This document shows positions 33,945 to 45,291 of a stretch of 64,000 nucleotides of DNA, piece by piece (within the stretch, counting starts at the first letter, position 1; each line of letters opens with the position of its first letter). The notes beneath the pieces were generated by a model. The model worked only from the letters and a program-made list of their open reading frames with translations. It searched no databases and was not told where the DNA came from. The stretch is from Apiospora phragmitis. Its lineage: Eukaryota > Ascomycota > Sordariomycetes > Amphisphaeriales > Apiosporaceae. Made by a program: the position numbers and the translations under genes. The stretch covers positions 372,001-436,000 of the forward strand of contig JAQQWL010000015.1 of the NCBI GenBank assembly GCA_038363925.1, written 5' to 3'.

Positions 33945-35886
33945 ATGGGTGACTCGGGATCAAAACACGGGTACAGCGGCGATAGTGTAAGTCATGCGTT
34001 GGATGCGACGACGTCCTTCGTGGTCTTTGTCATCGCTTGGAATGCATACTGACTTTATTTTCTCTACTGCCCAGCTCGCCGACACCTTCGTCGCTGCAGG
34101 CTACATAGCCTTGGCCTTTCTGACCATCCACTACCTTGTCGCGTATAAGCCAAAAAGAGATGCGGTGGATTCCGTCGTGCTGAGATTGCCGCACTGGTGC
34201 TTTCGCAAGCTCAGGACATCACTACCCGGTTCTCGCCCTGCTGATAAGGGGTCGTCTGGCTTGGGCCTTGCATCCTCATTGGACGGATGGCTACGTATGG
34301 TGAGTCTTATCTAGGACGACCAAGCAATTCGACCGATCTCAATTTGTTGACTCGTTCGTCCACCCGTTCATTCGCGCAGTGTCTCGTGAATCTCGCCGAC
34401 ATCCAGGCCATCCTCGGCTTCAAGCTGCTGCACGAATTGTACGAAGCGGTGAATGCGGAGATCTCGGCGGCGCAGTGGCAGTTCGTCATGCACTTGGCCT
34501 GGTTCCCCATCATCGCCTGCATGTGTAGCATATCGGTCCTGTCTCCTCCTTCGTTTTCGACGACCAAAGGCAGGACCGATTCCCAGAACAGCCTGTATGA
34601 ATGGACCAGGCTCTGCCGCGCTGTGGTTCTCGCCGCCCTGCTCGGTACCATGCTCGTAGGCCTCGCGCCCACTTTGTTCTTCAACTGGGAGTACGGGCGG
34701 CAGGAGGCCACGGCCGCGGGGCCGGGGACCGATGCCCGGCGGTTTCTGTTCGACTTCGCGGGCGAGCTGGCGCGGTTCCGCGACGGACATGACGACGGTA
34801 AGGGGAGCGGCGCTGCGGGTTCGAGGCCGCCAAGAAACCTGAGCGATACCCACGGGTTCCAGCTGGCCGTCTTCTCGGTCGTGGCCCTCATGTCGGCGGG
34901 GATCCTGATCCTGAAGAAGGCGATTGCTGCTGCTCCTCATAAGGGAGAGAAGCAGTGCGCACGGCAGAACAAGTCGAGTGGCGCCCCCATCAACCGATGG
35001 CTAGGGGCCCGAAGAAGGGGGATCCATCTCGAGGACCTCGACGATATCGAATCATCGTTGGGTATTGCCGATGTGCGGCCAATGTCGAGGTCTGTGGGTG
35101 GTATCCTTTCGGATTCTGCGGTGTTCCTTGTAACGTTCAACATGGACTTGCTCACGTCCAGGTTCGCAGAGGTAATAAGACCCCTCCAACTCCAATGCGC
35201 GCACATATGCATACATACTCACGCTCTCTGCATCTATTTATCCCACTTCCTGTCAGCCAATTAACTGATCATTGATGCCAATATAGATCTTTTTCCTCTT
35301 TGTCCTTCAGTTCTGGGGCGTGGCTAGGCTTTATGGGTCGATCCCCAAATCCGAGGGTCAAATTCCGAATGGTCAGGCTCTGTGGAGTTTCTCCCAGCAG
35401 TTACCCTGGGCGTTCTTGGTCCTACCCTTCATCGTGGCAACCAACTCGTATCTATTGCGCGACACTTCCTTCTCTTCGACACCGTCCTCGAAGGACCAAT
35501 GCATTGTCCAGAACGTTGATAGGGACGAAGACGAGGACGAGGACGAAGTCACCAGTCTATCCATGCTTTCACCTTCGCCTTTTTCGCGGCCACCTTCAAC
35601 ATGACGATGGGGTTCGAGCCGCAGAGGCCCTCTTCACGCAGATCGGCGTCTTCTGGGCCTTCGTCCCCGGCTACCCCTGGCCTGCTTCGGGACCGGGCTC
35701 GTGGCCTACACCATGGAGCGCTGTTGGATCCGGAAGCGTAGGAGCAACAGCATGCTGCTGCTCGATGATGCGACGGCGAGCGGCTTCTCGAAGTGGCGGG
35801 GCTGTCCATGCGTTTTGGGCAGTTGGCCTTCTTGTTATGTGTATGAGTGCGAAGCAAAGGGACGAAAAACAGGCAAACATATATAA
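33945..35886 (+). CDS. Multispanning membrane protein of unknown function, frame breaks at 3' end
   Basis: A start at 33945 gives a short first exon (33945-33986), then exons 34075-34299, 34380-35171 and 35287 onward, joined by GT-AG introns in phase 0. Hydrophobic segments include TFVAAGYIALAFLTIHYLV, VMHLAWFPIIACMCSISVL, AVVLAALLGTMLVGLAP, FQLAVFSVVALMSAGILIL, IFFLFVLQFWGVARLY and FLVLPFIVATNSYL. The segment LADIQAILGFKLLHELYE resembles a block found in uncharacterised fungal integral membrane proteins. After an acidic run (DEDEDEDE, about 35523-35549) the hydrophobic continuation moves through three frames (near 35550, 35620 and 35690), so the end is uncertain; I give the last plausible stop. 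It may be a pseudogene or an indel-rich assembly. No function is claimed. Confidence 0.55.
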
Positions 35887-36272
35887 GTTCATGGTCGAGG
35901 CGATGTTCATCATATTAAATACTACAAATGTATTCAAACACTGGCGTGAGTTCCGACGCGAACATCTGCAGCATCTGCAGCATCTCGCCCAAGTAAACTA
36001 GTCATCGCCATCGCTCGTACCTTGGGTAGTAGTTTATACCACTTCATTTTCGGTGACCGGTGCACTGTGATGTGTCTGAAGATCCAGAGTAGACCGGAAT
36101 ATCGGTGATTTGGTAGCGGAATGATGATGCCTAGAATTTGTAGTAACATTCATAACTGCAGTTCGCGGTTATTTAGTGTTAGGAAACTGTGAGTGGCCAG
36201 GGTTTATTTACTCATTACTAAATAGTTTTTATTATTCTATACTAATATCATTAGGGTATCAATTTAAAGAGT
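35887..36272. other. Intergenic between convergent genes
   Basis: An AT-rich spacer between the 3' ends of the membrane-protein gene and the MFS gene. A short direct repeat (CATCTGCAG, near 35965-35985) lies at the left end. No gene is seen. Confidence 0.5.
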
Positions 36273-38195
36273 TTAAACGCTTTCTTTCAAATCATTTCTC
36301 GCGTTCAATCGGCGGCGCGTCGCTCGGTGGGACATTGACCAACGTATCCTGCCCTCGGAGCTCGAGCCCCCCACCACGCCGCCCCGCGTGAGATCTCTGC
36401 TCTCCATGCCGCTCTGATCGCCGCCGCCACCGCCGACCGTGGCCTCTTCGTCTTGGGCCCTGGGCCCGGCGACGGGGGTGGGGGCGAACTTGGACCGCGC
36501 GCGGATCCGCTCGCCGTACCGGTAGAAGACGAAGGGCATGACGGCGAGCCCGGCGGCGACGGCGCCAGGACGGACCCGCCCACGCCCACGCCGAGGGCGT
36601 CGAACATGTAGCCCGTCCAGAGGGGCGCCGAGGCCGCGCTGGCCGACCGGCATACCGTGTTGATGGCGATGGCGCTCGCCGCGTACCACTTGTAGGTGTC
36701 GACCAGGTAGTTGGTGAAGGAGTTGAAGATGATGACGATGACAAGGGAGACGCAGGTGCCTGCGAGGGGAGGAACAATCCAGTGGACGTAGCTGTTAAGT
36801 TAGTTAGCCCGGAAACCCATTATGATTGTGAATGTTACAATATCTGGCGTGCCAATCATGTGAATAGGGGGAAACTTACTTGAAGTTACCGGCCCAGGCG
36901 AACCAGAACAAAAACCCGGGAAACAGTACGGCCGGGACCATAGCCAGGGGCAGTCGATCCTCGGGCCTCCTCGGCCGGCCCAGATCGAGGCCGGCGGTCT
37001 TCTGCTCATAGTAGAGGATGATGGCGCCGCCGATCATGCCGCCGATGCCCGTGGCCAGGACGGGCAGCTGCCCGATGCCGACGTTCCAGTGGCGGTGCTG
37101 CTGGTAGATGATGGGGTAAATGCTGAAGAGCATATAGATGAGGGTGTAGAGGAAGGTGATGTAGACGGCGACGCAGAAAGAAATGGGGTCGAACAGGATG
37201 CGCCAGGGCCGCAACAGCGCCGTGCCCAGGATCGACATCAGGGAGGACGAACCGCCGTCGGCCTCGGCGGGGGCCAGTACATCCTCGAAGCCGGGGATCC
37301 GAGCGGCGCGGACGCGCGCCGCCTTGCGCCGCAGCAGCACCGGCTCATAGGTCTCGGGTATAGTGAATACGAAGCACAACGAGAAGGCCCCGAACATGGT
37401 GAGCACGTGGAAGCACCAGCGCCAGCCGATGGTCAGCTGCAGGAAGCCCGAGACGACGGGCGCGAGCGCGGGGCCGATCTGCAGCATAATGGTGAAAAAG
37501 GCCATGGCCTTGCCGCGGTCCTTGTTGTCCCATAGGTCCGCCATGATGGCCGGCGCGTTGGACAGGGTGGAGCTGGCGAAGGTCCCCGTCAGGAAGCGCC
37601 CGACGAGCAGGCCGGCGAAGTTCTGCGTAAAGGCGCACAGGAAGTTGAAGACGACGTAGAAAACATACACGAGTACAGCAGCCAGTGGCGACCGTAGAAC
37701 TGGGAAGTTTTGTTAGTCGTGACACTATAGCGTTATCTCTCCATCCTCACCCTCCCTGACTGACAAACTTACTTCACTTAGAGGTGCGAAGACCATGGGG
37801 CCCGCACAATAGCCCAGGAGAAATAGAGTTATAGTAAGTCCGGCGATTTGTCTCGTTACGCTGAACTCGTCGGATATACCCTGTGTTGCGTCGGTTAGTT
37901 GGTCCAATGTCTCTGGCAGCCATGATCTGGCCCGCTTAGGAAGAAGGTATACACGTACCTGAAGTATACCGGAGGGCGCCGACGACGCGAAGGTTGCGTT
38001 GATGACGGCGACGACGCTGGCGAAGCTAATCCACCAGCGCCTAGCTGAGGACCAGTTCTTCGGGTTCTCTACATCGTCCAGGGAGAAGGCCAGGTGGCCC
38101 TCGTCGTCGAGGGCGGGTGGAGACTCCTCATAATGCAGTTCGTGGGTGTGATATGGCTTGAGGACCCGGGACAGGGTTGGTGTGAGTTTGCTCAT
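36273..38195 (-). CDS. MFS transporter (DHA1 drug:H+ antiporter type), two frame breaks
   Basis: A twelve-span major facilitator likely exporting drugs or metabolites by proton antiport at the plasma membrane. Exons are 38195-37959, 37880-37773, 37699-36879 and 36791-36273. The N-terminus has the family signature DVENPKNWSSARRWW. TM regions include ASVVAVINATFAS, GLTITLFLLGYCAGP, LLVGRFLTGTFAS (motif C side), GWRWCFHVLTMFGAF and IPETYEPVLLRRKAARVR. Later spans are VAVYITFLYTLIYMLFSIYPI, LAGTCVSLVIVIIFNSF and WYAASAIAINTVCRS. Two missing bases must be assumed: at about 37685-37693 in the YGR-P motif-A loop and at about 36557-36570 before LAVMPFVFYRYGERIRA. The C-terminal tail is long and Gly/Arg-rich. 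Indels in GC-rich stretches could be errors. Confidence 0.78.
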
Positions 38196-39358
38196 CGTCG
38201 CATCGGACGATCCGAACCGGCTGGTCGGGACTAGTCGATCAATAGCGCACTTGGCTCCCGTGGCCGGTCTCTTCGCCGGAAACTTCCACAGCGGTTATAG
38301 AACAGTATTCCTACTGCAAGAAAGACCACGAAAACTATGTCACACACAGTCGAGGAGACACCTGCGTGTCAGAAGCTGGGAATGAGATTTGCTGTGTTGT
38401 ACCGTTCGTACGCGAAAACTCTGGGAGCCTGACCCCTTGAAGAGGAGTAAAGATCTATAAGAGGAAAACTCTTTGAAAGTGAGATATCCAAAGCCAGGAA
38501 AGACTTCGTCGCCTCGGTTTCCGAACCTCTAACCAGATATAACGAGAGGAGATCTATTCCGTCTATCGTGAGTCCCTCCTTGTTTCTGCGATCGACGGCA
38601 GAAAGTCCAGTGCAGAATGAGGAAAGGTGTGGCCTCGCGCCCGTAGGAGCAGCGGGCGCGCTCGATATAAGCGGCACACCCAAAAGTTCCCCCATAGATT
38701 CCGTCGTCTCTGCCGACGGCCATTTTCACCTGGGTCCTCATCGGACCCAAGTGCCCACACGGCTCCACCTCGCCCCCCGGCAGAGGACGGATTTAAGCCT
38801 GAGCAGAGCCTCATGGCCTTGATTGCGCTGGGCGATGCAAAGGCCGAGGCAGCGAGGCGAGCCCAAGTGGCTCCATATCGGCCCATATGGTCGGGAATAC
38901 ATACGATGGCCCCCCTAGCCTTTCGGAAAACGAGAACGGGAGATCTCTCGTGCGTCTTGGCTGTGGATGTTCGGGTGGGCATTCTAGACGTTTCCTTGGC
39001 TGCAGCTGGGTCCCAGGAAATGGGCTTTTCTTGCTTCTCATTGTCCGACCCCTGCGGTGTGGCCTTGATTAGTCTGAGCCGGGCCGAATCTAACGGGAAG
39101 ACCGGGCTAGGCAAAGCTTGTCTCGTGTTAATGACCGCCGCACGTTGCAATGTCACCTGGTTGCTGGCCTGGGATGAAGAAAAGACACTTCGCCAGAATA
39201 CATCAGCTAAATCCGATTTCGATGCACCGATTCCATGGGTTGAATGTTGGCGATGTGGCGACGGGAGTTGGTGCCTCACCAGGGCTGACTCATGTACTTT
39301 GGAATAAATGCGCTAACTCGGAGTAAGGAAGTGCTTACATACGGATTGTACTGCCTTT
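38196..39358. other. Intergenic with overlapping long frames on both strands
   Basis: Frames at 38627-39307 (+, 226 codons) and 38563-39279 (-, 238 codons) overlap almost completely. Neither has a recognisable domain and at most one can be real. The region also holds the promoter of the MFS gene. Confidence 0.4.
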
Positions 39359-40970
39359 TTAACGTCCCCACCGTTCAATGCCGACGATGAAGATTTCCTC
39401 GCCCAGCATCCGTCCGTGCTGCATCTTGACTTGGATCAGAGATTCTCCTTGAGCCGTGTGGACAACCTTGGATATGCCAGCGTCCCGAAGCTCACTGCAA
39501 TTTGCCCCCATCGCTCCTCCGACCACCTCATCTACCGGTCGGGCCGTAGATGTCGGGTACGTGATGAGGTTCGCCTGGACACCCTCATTGGCGACCTGCA
39601 CGAATGCAACAATGACATGCCGTACGCCCGGATGATTCCTGTCACCCAAGACCAGCACTCGACGCCGCAGCAGGTCAGAAGCTCGGGTCGAGGCCTCGAA
39701 GACGCTCAACTCCCGATTGTACACATCCCGGGGGCATACTTCGACAATGTGGAGCGGCTCGGCCACGAACCGAACCCACATACGCAGCACGCCCGACTTG
39801 GTTTTCAAGCCGCGCCCTCGGCCCTTCAGTGCGGCAGAACTCTCGAGAATGCAGATCTTGCGCCGTTCTAGCTTTGCCAGATCGGCCGAATGGTTCACGG
39901 GAACCAGCTTGGTCGCTCGGGACGTTGGCAGAGCGTCAGCCTTCCTGCCTCCCCGGGTATATGCGCTCGACCTTGATTCCAAGATGACCTCGGAAGTCGC
40001 CTACATAACGGCTGGACAATACGACGACCATGGTGCCTCCTTCCTCCTCGATTATGGGGGCTTCGATTTGCAGATCTGGGGCGTCATGGAGAAGTGTTCA
40101 AGTTCCAAGGCCCATTTCGAAACAAAATGCACAACCCCACCGGTGCGCATGAAGCAACTGGGCGACGGAGCCAGTGCACTCGGCAAGCACCGTCCAGAGG
40201 CTTCTTCCGGTGGGAGCCAGGCCAAGATGGAGTCATTCGTGATGGTACGGATGATCTCCTCCTGTAGCCGTCGGAAGGCGCGCTCGGCGCCTTCACCGTA
40301 CAGTGGAGCCATGTTGATTTCGAAGATACCGAGGAGAGAGTAGGCTTCGTCTTCACCTCGCGTGGCCTCCCTGCTCGCAGCCCAGGACATCCTCTGCGCG
40401 GTGCTGGCGACTTTGTACCCCATCGGGTTCCATCAGAACGCCTGCCGATATTCCCGTGATGCCGGCGATCGTTTGGCACAGTTCTGCTTTGGTTCCTATG
40501 CGCTCCCACTCGCGCGAGTAAAAAGCAACGTGCTTCGGGGCGATGAGCTCCTGCGGCGTCTAGCTCCGACGGAACCAACGGCTCTGGCCAAGTACGAATG
40601 CGCCCTGTCGGTGGTAGTCGTCGGACATCGAGAAGTCGCTGAGGTACACGTAGCAAGCCTCAGCGCGTCGGTACCACTCGAACATAGAGTTGAGGGCCTC
40701 GGAGAGCTCTGAGCTGGACGTCTTGTCAATGCAACACGTATCAATCCACACGTACCGGAAGTTTCGTTCGCGAGCAAGGTCAATGGCGCCCTTCAACTTG
40801 GCGTACCCAGCTTTGTCGCGGCACCCGTTGAGTCCTGCCTCCTGGAAATCTTGATATGTGATTTCTGGATTGTTTTTATCCCACGTGTGCGATAGAATAG
40901 CGTAAGGCTTGAAATCAGCGCATGTCGTCTTCTGCACGAGTTGTTTGGTTTCCGTGTTGATACATCTCAT
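39359..40970 (-). pseudogene. HET-domain protein (HET-E/HET-D N-terminal type) relic
   Basis: This is the second HET gene in the window, of the class beginning MRCINTETKQLVQK. The domain is clear: YAILSHTWD, YQDFQEAG, GYAKLKGAIDLA, YVWIDTCCIDKTSSSELSEALNSMF, YVYLSDFSMS, SRWFRRS, then QELIAPKHVAFYSREWERIGT, ITGI, STAQRMSWAASREATR, DEAYSLLGIFEINMAPLYGEG and FRRLQEEII. The reading is broken by TAG at 40560-40562, where the family has TGG (WTLQEL), a G-to-A change; by an extra base in the CCCC at 40418-40421; and by frame changes near 40055 and 39945-39960. The C-terminal part (to 39359) has no effector domain such as NACHT-WD40. A nonsense change plus several shifts favour a pseudogene. Confidence 0.75.
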
Positions 40971-42467
40971 TTTCTTGAACCTGTTAGCGCCGCGGAGCTT
41001 GTAAATGCTGAATCAACAAAGATCGTGGAAATTGGATGAGTGCAGCGTAACTCTGGCCTCAGCTCGGTTGAAAGTCAGCATCGAAGCGGCTGGACGAAGA
41101 ACACGTGCTGCACGCTTTTAATCCCACCAGTCAAATCAGAGGGGTGATCCAACGAGGAGACGAGAAGCGTGCTGTCCATTGGGTCGTGCAGCTCATCTCA
41201 AGCATCTGCACAATATGATCGTGCATACCCAGTCGCCCACGACACCGCGCTCAAATGGCATAACTGGTCATTGATTGGCATAGTCTCGAGCATTCGATTG
41301 AAGAAGACACGGCTGGCCATGTCATTTTTCGACTGCGAGGGATTTTCTATCGAGCTGAGGTAGGTGGCTTCTGTATCGCATTCTGGTCGCTATCGCACCT
41401 TCCCAGATTCCACCTGGCATAGCAGTCGGTGTGAGTCGTGACAGAACTCGAATGGCTCCAACCGTAAAGTGGCGGGCTACAGTTTACTCTCTACTGGCCG
41501 GAGACGTCAAAGGGTAGAGATTCGAAAGGTTTAGGGTTCGAGCCATTTGGGGTAATCTTCGTGGTGAAAATGGACTTTGTTACACCCTGCCGTCTAAAGT
41601 TGTGGCTGGGGCGTAGCTTTTCTTGGAGTTAGTATCTACCTACTTACTATCACTTTCAACACTGCGCAATGCGAATGCGTGTACTCATACTTCTTCAATG
41701 GATGTTTCACCAATGATAGTTCCTCAAACGGCTGACGCCCGATACTCAGTACGTCACGTCGTAACTTGCTATAGCAGCTCTTTCAAGGAATAGAGCGAAT
41801 CTGTATACATTACTACATATATTGCCGGGCCTTAGCACCGCAGAGGACTAGGAGGCTGTGAAGCCCAACGTCGACAGCCTCTATGCGACTTGATCATATG
41901 ACCTGTCTCAGCCAGGATACGGCCATCACCATCCGGGGTCTGATTCGACCAGATACATTGCAGTGTCGTTGCACACTCCGTTAGCAGTGCCGCCTACCAC
42001 GTACATGGTTAATGAGAGCTTCTATTCGCTTGGGTAAAGATTGATGCGTATGCGCGCTTGTAGCTGGCTTCCTTTTCCGCCAGAGGATGGGGTGTTTATG
42101 ATGCAGTGTATGTCGAATTGTTGGTGTTATTGTTGTCTAGTTAACATTTTCCATTGCCTGTAATGCGATTTTATGAGCCAGACGTCTCTCCCGGATGGTT
42201 CGTGGACTAATTAGGTGGGCGAAAAAGGATCAGAGAATGTGGACGCTGCCTGGGTCTTTGGATTTGAAAGAAATATCACGTCGTAACGGTTGAGTCGACA
42301 CTATATTGGCAGTATGAATTCACATAGCTCATGTTCCGGTGTATTCAAGGTTCAGGGGGCAGTAAGTAGACCATAGCAAACCGCAGTACAGCACCGTCGA
42401 AAGCCCCCCGCCAGTTCGATCATCGCTGTTGGCCTGGAAACCACAGAACCACCCCCCTCCCCTGCGC
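40971..42467. other. 1.5-kb intergenic, no gene seen
   Basis: Only short frames occur on either strand. It includes the promoter side of the second HET relic and the 3' flank of the SRPBCC gene. The base composition is close to neutral and no repeat family is evident. Confidence 0.5.
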
Positions 42468-43172
42468 CTATGTTGCCTTCTCGACATAAGCCTTTAGATC
42501 CAGCCCCTGTTGCGTATACTGTTTCTGTAGCGTGTCTTTGAACGGGAGTAGGAGAAGCGTGCCGGGCCCCGTGAAGTACGTCTCGTACGAGGTGTACAGC
42601 GTCGTGCCGTTGCCCCGGTCCACGAGAATGCTCGGGTGTTCCGAGCGCGACGCCGTCCCATGGAGTTCGTCGTCGTAGCGCCACGCCGCCATCAGGTACC
42701 GATTTTCCCTGTTGTTGCCATCATCATCCAACGAGCCCTTCATGACGGTGACGATCTCGACGCTCGTCGTGTTGAGCAGCGGTATGATCCCCGTGGTCGT
42801 GAACCGCGTCACCAGCCCGACGTAGACGTCGTCGGGGTCTTGACGGCCTCGGGTGGCAGCGCGACGTCGCGGATAAAGCTGCTCCACGCTGGGTACGCCT
42901 GGAAGTCGAGGAGAGCGTGGTAAACTTCCTCGGGCGCCGCGTTGATGACCAGCTCCGTGCATACGAGAAACATGCCCTTCTCGGTGCTGTATGTAGGTGT
43001 TGGCAGTGTCTCTCAGGGAGTTCGCTGCCGGGCACCGAATAGAGCCCCAGTCGATCCCGTCTCTTCTCGCAGGAGCAGCAGTTGGATGAGCTTGGGCGCC
43101 ATGTGTATTCCAGGTGAGTGCCGAGACGGCCCAGATCAACGCAGAGAGCTGCATTATGTCGTTCGTTTGCAA
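42468..43172 (-). CDS. Secreted SRPBCC/polyketide cyclase-like protein, one frame break
   Basis: The protein starts with a signal peptide (LSALIWAVSALTWNTHGAQA) and then a START/Bet v1-like SRPBCC domain, a fold that encloses small hydrophobic ligands: ELVINAAPEEVYHALLDFQAY, PAWSSFIRDV, DVYVGLVTRFT, WRYDDELHG and YETYFTGPGTLLLLPF. Exon 1 is 43172-43036 and exon 2 runs from 42986, across a 49-nt intron (GTGCCC...TACAG). An ATG six codons downstream (MQLSAL) may be the true start. One base is missing in the GGGG run at 42834-42837, which moves the frame between PPEAVK and PDDVYVG. The sequence is otherwise conserved-looking. The family binds varied ligands, so no substrate can be named. Export from the cell is unusual for this fold. 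Confidence 0.7.
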   Translation of the reverse strand: MQTNDIMQLSALIWAVSALTWNTHGAQAHPTAAPARRDGIDWGSIRCPAANSLRDTANTYIQHREGHVSRMHGAGHQRGARGSLPRSPRLPGVPSVEQLYPRRRAATRGRQDPDDVYVGLVTRFTTTGIIPLLNTTSVEIVTVMKGSLDDDGNNRENRYLMAAWRYDDELHGTASRSEHPSILVDRGNGTTLYTSYETYFTGPGTLLLLPFKDTLQKQYTQQGLDLKAYVEKAT

Positions 43173-44075
43173 ATAACAAGTCGGATTTACTCTACCCTGC
43201 CCTTTTCACACTTTTAGAGGCAGTGAGGTAAAATACAGATGACGAATGAAAGCAAATACGACGCAGGAAAGGGTAATCCGGGCATGAGCTTGGGCTCTCA
43301 ATATAGCTGATGCCACAAGTCCAACCAATCGCATGTTTCTCGGTTGGCAGAAAGGGTAGGATCGCGCCGCAAGCGACACAATTGTTCAGTTGACCAAGCA
43401 AGCCTCAACCGCTGCGGCTGAAGCTGCATACGATTGGTTGCCCTCACACATTGCTGCCCCCGCCGCTATATCAAGCAGACTTTTCTGTCTTTAACCGCCG
43501 GCTCTGTATGGCGTTGGGAATGCCGGCTGGTTTAGCGACGGAGTAACTGACAACGGAATACCTGGCGGGAGGGTAGTGATAATGGGGGTGTTTGCAACTC
43601 GTATGCAATCACTATAAACGTTCAAGCTGCGCAGGACTGCTGGTAGACAACAACAGTTTGGCTACCGTTCAAAGGAATGCCAGTGATCAAAGGTCGCCCT
43701 TGGGTAGCATTGGATATAATATGATTCACCTGGGCCAGTAGCGAGCAAAGTCATGCATGTAGAATACCGTTGAGGTAACCTCGAGTAAGAGATTGGTAGT
43801 TGAACCGCGATGAGACGAGACCGCAACGTAATCAATACTTTCAATGGGGGTATAATTTATCCTACATCCCGTCACTATCGCCTCGATTGGCTGCTTGAAA
43901 TTATACTTCCTGTCCCCCTATTTCAGCAATCTACGCTGTAGTATCGCGGCTATCTATCCAGAATGGTGGCGCTTTCGTCTCCCCTGAAAAATCCGTGCCA
44001 GCCGTACATCAGTGGAAAGGGACGAAATATCTATAAACCTGCGTCGTGATCATGTCACGTCATCAAGTCACCAGC
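43173..44075. other. Intergenic, no gene seen
   Basis: Short frames only. It holds the promoter side of the SRPBCC gene and the 3' flank of the ZIP transporter gene. Confidence 0.5.
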
Positions 44076-45291
44076 TTAGTGGTGATGACCAAATTGCGTC
44101 AACATAGGAATCAGCATGCCGACAACAGTAGCGAGCGTGTCGCGCATCTGGGGCCCCGTTGGCTTCCGCTGGGATGTATGGCTATCGGCGTAACCGTTAG
44201 AGCTAGAACTGTGCTCGTGGCCCGCGCCGTCGCCTTCTTGCATCGCGTGCATAGCAACGTAACTGTTCCAAATGTCAGTACGGGTCGCTCGATGCAACAA
44301 ATCATGGCTATACTCACAGGAAAGTTCCAGCTGAAAAGAGTAGCAACATCCCAGTCCACCATTGGCTAACATGGCTTTCGCCGTCAGGACCTATGCTGCC
44401 ACCACCAAGCAGTTTCACGAGAATGAAGGTTGCCCATGCGCCAGAAGGGGACGCCAAACAGAACACGATCAAGTGGCCTCTAGCTGCACGCTTCGACAGC
44501 CCTTGCTTCAGGAGAACTGACGTCAACCCAAAAGCGGCAGGTGCCTTGTGCACCATGATGGCGATGAATATGATGAATCCGAGCTGCATATCCGGAGCAG
44601 TGGCCGAAGCGCCCATAGCAATTCCATCTGCTGCGGCGTGGATGACAAGTCCGATGGTGGTCGCGAGGCTCCTCGATTGTTTCGGTGTGGGCGCGAGAGA
44701 GCCCAGGAAGCCCTCAGTCTCTTCCTCGTCTACGGGCCTCGTTGTGCCTGCCAGATTGCTGAGGCTGATGTGCCTCGGCGCGGGTGGTTGTTGGAAGTTT
44801 TCGGAGGCATGTCGCGGTAGCCGGTCGATCAGAACATGAGCACAAAGCCCAGAATAAGCGAAAGGCCGATATAGAAGGTGGGAACAGGCTCCGGTGGCTT
44901 ATTGCCTGAAGGTATCGACGTTGGTGGATCATCTTCTCGGGTCTTGAGATGGTTATGCCCCGACAGCGAAGCGTCTGATATCGCCTCGATTCCCTCTGGT
45001 ATAATGACTATGAGCGATGTGCCGACTAGTAGCCCAACGCCGATACTCGATATCAGTCGTAATTGTGCTTGCGATAGTGTCATGGAGAGAGGCAGCGCGC
45101 CGGCCAGGAAGGAGCTGGTCGGTCGAGTCAGTATGCTATGCATCGCAACGTCTCGATCGGGGAATGGGCACATACGCCAAAGCCATCACAACCTGTGGCA
45201 CGAAGTATTAGCATCACGAACCAAGGACCGCCAGTATTCTCCCCAATGGATTGCTTACCGTCTGGGCGAGGAGAACAAACACGCCTGCCAT
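44076..45291 (-). CDS. ZIP-family metal transporter (ATX2/ZIP9-like), one frame break
   Basis: ZIP proteins move Zn2+ or Mn2+ into the cytosol; the ATX2/ZIP9 branch works at the Golgi. Exons are 45291-45259, 45192-45176, 45114 to about 44320, and a last exon ending at 44076. Introns are GTAAGC...CACAG, GTATGT...ACCAG and GTGAGT...AACAG. Hydrophobic segments are FVLLAQTVVMALASFLAGALPL, SSIGVGLLVGTSLIVIIPEGIEA and TFYIGLSLILGFVLM, then the metal-site helix GLVIHAAADGIAMGAS and IAIMVHKAPAAFGL, WATFILVKLLGG and TGMLLLFSAGTFLYVAMHAM. Histidines also lie in the loop after TM3 and at the C-terminus (GHHH). A missing base near 44829-44832 (LMF to LIDRLPRHA) must be assumed; it is probably an assembly error. 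Mn versus Zn cannot be decided. Confidence 0.85.

Noticed and set aside
36273..36777. Overlapping 100-161-codon frames at the MFS C-terminus as separate genes
   Set aside because: They are alternate frames of the same last exon. TM and tail similarity place them in the transporter with one missing base.
42870..43036. A frameshift near the 5' end of the SRPBCC gene
   Set aside because: The frame change is explained by a 49-nt intron with GT-AG ends and matching phase, so only the later break at about 42835 was kept.
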